Positions 16,101-25,100 of a stretch of 26,345 bases of DNA are shown here, in pieces (positions within the stretch are counted from its first letter, which is position 1; every line of letters begins with the position of its first letter). The DNA lies in contig CAMDJU010000006.1 of assembly GCA_945900695.1 (NCBI GenBank), forward strand, positions 1-26,345. The letters are read 5' to 3'. The DNA comes from Bordetella parapertussis. GTDB taxonomy: Bacteria; Pseudomonadota; Gammaproteobacteria; Burkholderiales; Burkholderiaceae_C. A model generated the notes under the pieces. It was not told the DNA's origin, did not search any database, and saw nothing but the letters and a program-made list of their open reading frames with translations. Made by a program: the position numbers and the translations under genes.

Positions 16101-19100
16101 GTGGGCGAAGACCTGACGCTGACGGCTGTGACCGTCCCGCAAATCAACGCCTCGATTGAAAACACCGTGCAGTCCAGCGGCGGTGTGGCCGTGGGCCTGA
16201 CGCTCGCGTCCAACCTGGTCAGTGCCGATGCGCATGTGCTGCTCACGCCCAAGAATGAAGCGGGCGTGATGGAGTTGCCCGATGACACGGTGTTTGCCAT
16301 TGGCGGCCATGTGCTCATCAAGGCCAGCGACACCTCGGGCATCGTCGCGCGCATTGGCGCAGCCACGGGCAGCGAGGGCCAAGCCGCTGTGGGCGCGCAG
16401 CTGGTGCGCAACGATGTGCGCAGCACCGTCAACACCCTGGTGGACAGTGCGGCGATCGAGGCCGAAGGCGATGTGACCTTGCTCGCGCGCGGCTCGGCGA
16501 GCATCACCGCCTTGCTGTCGGACCAGGAGCTGCCCGAGCTGAAGGAGCCTGATGCGGCCGACGAGGAGGCGGCTGCTGACGAGGAGGCCGATCCTGAAGC
16601 GGCCGCTGGAGATGCGCCAGCCGAGGAAGAGATCGCGGCCGAAGAAGAGCCGACCGCCGAGGAGCTGATTGCCGCGCAAGAAGAGGCAGCGGCCGAAGAA
16701 GAGGCTGCAGCGGCCTCGATGGCCTTCAAGGGCCTGATTGCCACCAACCTGGTGCTCTCCGATGTGCGCGCCACGGTGCTGGACAGCGACATCAGCGCGG
16801 GTGGTGACTTGATTGCGCGCGCCCGCAACGCGGCGCACATCGAGGCCGAAAACACCGCCAAGGCCGATGCCGACGGTGCGGCCGTGGGCGTGACCCTGGC
16901 CTTCAACACCATTGGCTGGAAGGCACAGAACGTGCTGTTCAATGCGCTCGATGCGCTGCTGGGCACCAGCATCGGCGACGAGCAACCGGCGCAGATCCTG
17001 GCCACCGTCTCGGGCTCCAACCTGGCCGCGGGCGGCGACCTGTCGGTCGAGGCCGAGGCCCAGGAGCAGATCGCCGCCACCATCGTCAACGAGGCCAATG
17101 CCTCAGGCGCGAGCGTGGCCGCCGGCATGGTGTTGGCGAGCAATTTGTTGAGCGCCCGCGCCCGTGCCACGGTGGCCCCAGCGCTGAAGGCAACCGAAAA
17201 AGTCAGCCTCAGTGCGGGCGGCAGCATCACCGTCAGCGCGGTTGACGAAGCCGGCGTGGCCGCCGATGTCAGCATGGTCGCCAGCAGCGGCGGCGCGGCG
17301 GCCGTTGGTGGCCTGGTGGTGCGCAATGATGTGCGCAGCGATGTGTTTGCCGAGGTCGATCGGGTGCAGGGCGAGGCCGGCGAAGACTTCACCGTGCTCG
17401 CGCTCGAGTCGGCCAGCATCGAGGCCACGCTCAGCGGCGAAACCAAGTCCCTCGAGGCAGCGGCTGATCCGGCGGCTGATGCGGGCGACGATGCAGTCGT
17501 CGATGCGGGAGCGGATGCAGGTGCTGATCCAGGCGCAGAGGGCGAAGCCGATGCCGATGCGGCCGCAGGCAGTCCGCTGGCCGTCAACGGACTGATCGCC
17601 ACCAACCTGGTGCTCAGTTCGGCCCAGGCCCGGATCACGCACAGCGAGCTGAGCGTCGATGGCAACCTGGCGGTGCAGGCCGACAACATCTCCACCGTGA
17701 CGGCCGACAACAGCGCCACGCTCGAATCCGACGGCACAGCCGTCGGCGTGACCCTGGCTTTCAACACCATCGGCTGGAAGCCGCAGAACCTGTTTGCGAA
17801 TGCGATCGATGCGCTGCTGGGCACCGATGCGCTGGGCCAGGAGCAGCCTGCGGTGGTCAGCGCACTGGTGCTGGCCACCACCTTCACCGTGGGCGGCGAT
17901 GTGGCGGTGCAGGCCGGCGGGCTGGACGAGGAAGAAGACGCGCCGGTGGGCGCCACCATCAGCGCGACCATCACCAACGAAAGCGTCGCCAACGGCGCCA
18001 GTGCCTCGGCCAGCTTTGTGCTGGCCAGCAACAAGATCAGCACCACCAGCCAGGCCTGGGTGGGCCCGCTCACCCCTGCGCAAGCGGCCATTGATGGCGC
18101 CACGGCGTCCATCGATATGGCGCTGCTGGTGGGCGGCAACATGGACGTCTTGGCCACCGATGCCGGCACCATTGAAGCCGAGGTGACCATGGCCGCGACC
18201 AGCGGCGGCGGCACCGCGGTGGGCGGCGTGGTGGTGATGAACGACCTGCGCGGCGTGGTGCTCGCCAGCGTCGACCGGGTGGACTTGACGGCCGCAGGCG
18301 ACGTGACGATCGCTGCCTCTGAGGCCTCCAGCCTGAGCTCGATGCTCTCGGGCAGCACTGAAAGCCCGCCCGAAGACCCCGACGCAGCCGACGCCGAAGC
18401 CGAAGCCGACGCCGGTGCGGATGCGGGTGGCGCGACAGGTGCAGCGGGTGGCGCTGGGGGGGCGGGAGCCGCCAGCCCCATGGCCATCAACGCCCTGATC
18501 GCCAACAACGTGGTGCTCGGCTCCAGCCGGGCCTTGTTGACCAAAAGCTCTGTGCAAGCCGATGGCAGCCTGACGGTGCAGGCCGACAACGTCTCGGAGA
18601 TCACCGCGGAAAACACCGCCACCATGAGCTCGGGCGGTTCCGCAGTCGGTGCCACCCTGGCCTTCAACACCATGGGCTGGGAATCGCAGAACGTGCTGTT
18701 CAAGGCGGTCGATGCGCTGGTGGGCTCGGAGATCGGCGACGAGGATCCATTGGTGGCGCTGGCCAAGATGGAGACCGTCAAGCTCGACATCGGCGGCGAC
18801 CTCAATGTGCTGGCCAGCATGGCGGCCACGCTGAGCGCCACCACCAGCAACGAGGCCAGCAGCGAGGGTGCGGGTGCCGCGGCCAGCATCGTGGTGACCT
18901 CCAACATGGTCAGCACAGATGCGCAAGCTTTTATCCTGCAGCCCGAGGACAGCGAGGACTACGCGCTGAGCGTCGCCGGTGCGGTGACGGTGCAGGCCGA
19001 CGACGCGCCTTCCATCGTGGCCGACACCGTGGTCACCGCCACCTCCAGCGGCGAGGCCGGCGACGAGGCCGGCGACGGCGACTACCTGGATGTGACTTAC

Positions 19101-22100
19101 CGCAGCGGCGAGGGCGAGGTGGAGCTGGCCTTTGGCGACCAAGTGATGGTCGAAGACGGCCACGAGGCGGGCGGCAACATCGGTCGCATCTACCGCTACA
19201 TGGGCGCGGGCGAGTCGCTGGATCTGTCGGAGGTGAACTACGAGCACAGCGGCCTGTGGTACGAGCTGTTGCCGCCCAAGGGTTTTGTCGGTGATGTGCT
19301 GACCTTCCTCGACTCGGCCATGCCATCCATCGAGCGCGAGATCGTGCTGACCACCATCCCCATGGGCGGCGTCGAGAGCGATGTCGGTTTTAAGTTTGCC
19401 GCCGGCTGGGGCGATCTGAGCGTGAGCGACTTCTTGAGCGGCGTCAACGGCGACAAGAAGGGCGGCTTGACCGGCACCGAGCAGGGCATCACCCTGGACA
19501 CTGGCTCGCTGCTGGGCCGCGCAGGCCCCGAGCTCAGCCTCGAATTGATCTTCCCCAATCCGGAGCTGCCCTACTACAGCTACGAGGAGGTGCTGGGCAC
19601 GCTCAACCACGGCGGCGAGGCCCACGACTGGGGCGTGCGCGCATCAGTCGGCTGGCCCGATGCCAAGCTGTTTGACCTGATCAACCTGCCCGCGCTGATC
19701 GACGGGCGCTTTGAGCCGCTGCTGCCCGAGTTCACCGCCTCGGTATTCTTTGGCGACCTGGAGATCGACTCGCTGACCTTCCTGCCGGCGCAGTTTGTGG
19801 TGCAACTGCCCACGGTGCGGGTGACCGTGTTGGGCAAGCCGGTGGAGTTGGTTTACAGCAGCGAGATCGTGATCGATACGCCCGACCACTTGCAGGAATT
19901 CGTCGACGAAGATCTCGAGCCCTTGGTGGTCGAGATCCCGATGATGGATCTGGACGCGCTGATGAAGGTGCAGGGCCTTGAAGACCGGGCTGAAGACTAC
20001 TGGGACGATGCGCTGGTCATCGATGTCAGCAACCCCGAGCTGCCCTACTTCGAAGAAGAGTTCATCTTCACCACGGTGGAGATGGGCGGCCAGGAATGGG
20101 ATGTGGGCCTGAAGGTCGGCGCGGGTTGGCAAGACACCACCTTGCTCGACATGCTGACCGGCGAGGCCAAGCCGGCGGGCATCAGCGCGCTGGAGACGGG
20201 CATCAAGATCCAGGCCGGTGCCACTGAGATACTGGGTTACAACGTGCAAGGCCCCGAGCTCAATTTGGAGCTCATCCTGCCCAACCCCGAGCTGCCTTAC
20301 TACGAGTACCGCTACGCCCTGGGCCAGGTGCCACTGATTCCGCCAGTTGACGGCGAGACCACGCCCGCCGATGTGGCAGCGGAGCCGGTCATGGTCGACT
20401 GGGGCCTGGAGCTGGCGGTCGGTTGGGAAGACACCTTGCTGCTCGACCTGATCGACATGGAGGCCTGGCTGCAGGGCGAATTCGAGCTGCAACTGCCCGA
20501 GCTGGATTTGCGCATGTATGTCGAGCTGCCCGAGGAGGGCGCCGAGGCCGGCAGCATCGCGCCCTTCCTGCCCGAGTTCTTTGACGTGGCCCTGCCGTCG
20601 TTCAAGCTCACTTTGCTGGGCACCGAGATGGCGCTGGGCTTTGGCACGTCCATCACCTTCAAGACACCTGCTGCCTACGCGGCTTACATCGACACCAACT
20701 TGCCCAGGGGCCAAGCCAGCTTGCCGGGCCTGGACCTGGACGTGGGGCTTGATGCGCTGCTCAATGGCACCGAGGTCAGCCTGGCTGAAATGAAGTTCGT
20801 GCCCACGGGCAATGAGCTGGTGGTTGATGTGACCGACGTCGATTCGGTTTACGAAGCGCTGCTCGAAGTCATTCAAATCATTCCGGGCAATTACGCGCTG
20901 GCCGAGCCCAAGATTCAGGGCCTGGTCTTTGGCATTCCGATCGAGTTTGATGTGCCGATCGACAACTTCTCGAGCGAGTGGCTGGGCTTCACCCTCACCG
21001 AATTCAGCCTGGAAGATGTGCTGCCCGAAAGCGTCTACAGCCTGATCGCGCCATTTGTCGATACCGATTCCGACACCGTCGAATTCGAGTTGCCCACGGT
21101 GGACTTGGGCGCGGTCGGCCCGGCGATTGGCGACCTGCCGTATTTTGAAGAGTCGGTCGCTATCGATCTGGGCAGTGAAGACGAGCCGCTGGAATTTGGC
21201 ATCAAGGTGGGCGCTGGCTGGAAGGACACCACCCTGGCCGACATGCTGCTGTCCGACCCGGTGGACGCTGGCATCGTGCCGCTGGATTTGGGTGTGCGCT
21301 TTCAGTCACCCGGCATCGCCATCACCGTGCCCATGCTCGACATTGGGCCCTACACCTTGCAGGGCCCGGCGCTGGACATCGAGCTGATCCTGCCCGAGGT
21401 CGATCTGCCTTATCTGGAATACCAGCAGGCGCTGGGCAAGCTCAATGTGCAGGCGCAGCAGACGGGCGAGACCCTGCCGGTCACCGAGGTGAACTGGGGC
21501 CTGGAGCTGGCCCTGGGCTGGCAGGACATGCAACTGACCGACCTGGTCGACATGGCGGCCTGGCTCGAGGGTGACTTCTCGGTGGCCATGCCCGAGATGG
21601 ACCTGCGCCTGTATGTGGATCTGCCCGAAGGCGACGACCTGCCCGAGATCAAGGCCTTTTTGCCCCAGTATTTCGACATCGCGCTGCCCAGCTTCAAGGC
21701 CACTATTTTGGGCAAGGAACTGGCGATTGGTTTTGGCACCACGGTGCGTTACGAGACGCCTGAGGAATATGCTGACTACATCGATGCCAAGCTGGCCCCC
21801 GTCAAGGCCCGCTTGCCCGGCATTGACATCGATGCGGCGATCGATCTGCTGCTGGCCGGCGATGACCTCGATGCCCTGGCGCTCAAAGGCTTGATCGCAA
21901 CGCCCAGCGATGATGCGATCGAGGTCGACTTGACTGATCTTGAGTCGGTCAACGACGCCTTTGAGACCCTGATCCAGGTCATCCCCGAGCGCTACCGGAT
22001 TGCCGACCCAAGCTTCAGCGGCAAGATTTTCGGCGTCGCGATTGACTCCAAGATTCCCCTGAGCCAACTCGCGCCCGAACTGGTCGAGTTCAGCCTGTCG

Positions 22101-25100
22101 GAGATCTTGCCCGAGAGCGTGTACCAGCTGATGGAGCCTTTCATCCGGCCCATGGGCGCGAACGAAGCCCCGGTGCTGATCACCCTGCCCGAGCTCGAGC
22201 TGCCCGACATCGGGCCGAGCGTGCCTTTTGTCGAGCAGTTCGTCGACCTGCTCAAGACCATGCCCAGCCAGGTGCGGCTGTTCAACCCCACGGTCTCGGC
22301 GGCCTTGCTGGGCATCTCGATCGAGCAGACCCTGCCGCTGACCGAGGTGGCCCAGCTCATCGCCGACGAGCTGGGCATAGAGCTGTTCACCTTCGAGGTC
22401 AATGAGGACGACCCGAGCGAGAGCTATATCGAGTTCAGCATCCTGGAGGTGATGGACCAATTGCCCGAGACGCTCCAGGATATTCTGGGCTACCTCATCG
22501 ATGACGAAGAGCCTGAGGAGGGCGAGGAACCCAAGGAGCCGATGGAGCTGCGCGCCGTCGAGCTGGACCTGGGCGACTTCACGCCGGCGGGCATGCAGCA
22601 GTACGTGCCCTACGTCAAGCTGGGCACGGCCCTGCTCAACAAGCTGGGCCTGAAGTTGCCCTTCCTCAACCTGGATCCGCAAAGCAGCGACCCGGTGGCC
22701 GAGGCTGAAACGGGTGACGCCGGCAGCGACGAGACCCCGCCAGAGACCGAGGTCGTGGGCGGTGTGACCTGGACCACGGCCGAGGCGGCGCTCAAGCCAG
22801 CGGCTGCGGTCAATGAGGTGCAGACCCTGGCGCTGGACATCGATGCCAGCTTGGGGCTGGGCAGCGAGCGCAGCTTCAAGCTCGCGCTGGGTAAGAGCAA
22901 GGTCACAGACGCCATCAAGGTGCTGCCCCTGGGCGGCACGGCCGTGGCCGAGCAGCAGCAGATCACGGTGCTGCAGTCCGATGTGAACAAGCGCTTTGCG
23001 CTCAAGATCGGTACCTGGACCTCTTCAGAAATCATTTACTCGGGCAACCCCGAGTTCGACGCCAAGAAAATCAGCGACGCATTGGCCACGCATCCCGATA
23101 TCGCCAGCGCCAAGGTGCGCTACGGCACCGATGCGCAAAGCCGGCGCACCTTCACCATCGACTTCGTCACTGAGGCTGCTGCCTCGCCCAACCTGGCGCA
23201 GTTGCAGGTGCTGCCCAGTGCCACGAATGCGGGCAAGCTGGCCTTTGCAAGCAGCACGCTGCGCGATGGCAGCGCCGCGAACAGCGCCGCGAACCAGACC
23301 GCGTTGATCCAGACTGCGCTCGACAAGACCTTTGGCGCAGGCCTCATCACCGTGAGCGCTGGCGCCCAGGGCAGCTACCTTTTGAGCATGGCCAGCCGCT
23401 ATGCCAGCACCAACCTCGATCAGCTGCAAGTCAGCGAGGCAACCCTTGGCGTCAAGGCCAGCACCGCCACCCAGACCGAGGGCAAGGCGGCCACTGGCCC
23501 GAGTTACCTCATCGATTTGCAGGCCAAGTCAGATCAGACGCTGTTCGATCTGCGCTTGACCGCATCTGGCGTTGAGTACACCGTGGACGATGTGGCCGTT
23601 GGTGTGACGGCCAGCCAGCTCGCGGCCAAGCTCGCCGCGGCCACAGATGCCAAAGGCAAGACCTTGCTTGAAAACGGCATCCAAAAACCCACGGTCAAGC
23701 TTGGCAGCGAGTCAGGCCAGTGGCTGGTGGCCTTCGCGGCCGGCACGGCCGAGGTCGAGATTCAGACCAGCTTGAAGAAAGCGCCGGTCCAGGGGGGTGG
23801 TACAGGCGCGGGCACAGGCACAGGTACAGGCACAGGTACAGGTACAGGTTCAGGCACAGGTACAGGAACAGGGGCTGGAACGGGAACCGGAACGGGATCC
23901 AGCGCTGGTACGGGCACCGATACCGGAACCGAGACCCCGACCGAGCCCGAGCTCGACTGGGTCGATGCCACGCAGATGGTCGCCCGCGTGGAGGGCGTTT
24001 CCGAGTTGCAGGTGCTCGATCTGAACGTGGCCCCCGGCACGCTGGGGGCCGATTCGGTGTTCAGCCTGGCGCTGGGCAAGACCAAGATCACCGACCCGAT
24101 CGCGCTGCTCAGCCTGGGTGAGAAGACCAACGAGCAGCAGGTGCTCAAGATCATCAACACCCAGGCCAATGTCAACAAGCGCTTTGTGCTCAAGTTGGGC
24201 GACAAGACCTCGGCGCCGCTGACCTTTGCCAACAGCCCCCTCAAAGACGCCGAGACCATCCGTGCAGCCGTGGCCGGGCTGCTCGGGGTGTCTGCGCCCA
24301 AGACCGGCGGCCCGATCAAGGTGACCTGGGACACGTCCAACAACGTCAGCACTTTCACCATCAGTTTCAGCGGCGCGTTGGCGGCGCGCGACATAGCCCA
24401 GATCACGGCTGAGCGTGTGCCGGTGGTCGGTGCAAGCTTGCCGCCCAATACCCTCAATTTCAATACCAGCACCCTCAAAGAAGGCAGCGAGGGCCATACC
24501 CGCGATGACCAGGTGGCGCTGGTTCAGGCCGCGCTGGACAAGACCTTTGGCGAGGGCCAGATCACGGTGTCGGTGGCCGAAGACGGCAGCTACTTGCTGG
24601 CCATGGACGGCCGCTACGCCAATGCCAACGTCGAGCAAATGCGCGTCATCACCGACGCGGCTGCGGCTGCGTTTGCCCAAGGCAAGGTCAGCACGCTGCG
24701 CGAGGGCAGTACCGTGGCCGTCAACCAGGGCTACAGCCTCACCTTCACAAAGACCTACGGCGCGCAGCGCTTCCAGCTCTATGTGAGCAGCGACAAGGAC
24801 TTGCCGGCCACACCTTTCCACTACAACTGGGCTGAGAACCCGGCCAACACCATCCGCGACCTCAAGGCCGAGTATGTGCGGGTGCTCAACTCGCCGGAAG
24901 CGGCGCTGGGGATGGTGGTCACCGCCGATGACATCAAGGTCACGCGCGACGCGAGCTACCAGGGCCAGGGCAACCGCTACCAGGTCGAGCTGGTGGGCCA
25001 GTTGGCCGGCAAGAGCGTGCCCGGCCTGAGCATGTCCTCGGAAAAGCTGTCCTTCAAGTTTGCCAGCACCCAGGCGGGAGCAAACCGCACCGACGAGACC

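Larger units (their letters stand above)
15801..19052 (+). repeat. Solenoid repeat array A (units with LAFNTIGW core)
   Basis: Four in-frame units beginning at 15801, 16731, 17589 and 18492 (lengths 930, 858 and 903 nt, the fourth interrupted). Each begins with G/A-LIATN-x-hydrophobic-L, continues to AVGVTLAFNTIGWKxQN and DALLGT, then ASN-[LMK]-[VIL]-S, then AVGGLVVRNDVRS, an SIxATLSG segment, and ends in an acidic linker. LAFN codons start at 15966, 16896, 17754 and 18657. A degenerate earlier copy (LAFNAVGW) is at 15099. DNA identity in the core is high (for example GCCTTCAACACCATCGGCTG), suggesting recent duplication or homogenisation. Confidence 0.88.

Noticed and set aside
18420..18480. 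Gly-rich stretch as possible RTX calcium repeat
   Set aside because: It lacks the GGxGxDxUx nonapeptide pattern; no RTX repeat was seen in the visible part of the giant protein. The C-terminus beyond the window could still carry one.
15422..18916. Very long open frame (over 1,100 codons) on the minus strand, and further long minus frames at 13194-15050, 17103-19625, 21306-22682 and 23850-25427
   Set aside because: They lie opposite the giant repeat gene, show Ser/Ala/Thr- or His/Gly-rich composition without domains, and exist because the GC-rich, codon-biased repeats contain few antisense stops. The plus frame has clear motifs and operon coupling.
23799..23934. CRISPR-like periodicity
   Set aside because: Six-base tandem units with no spacers, translated in frame as Gly-Thr; a microsatellite in a coding gene.
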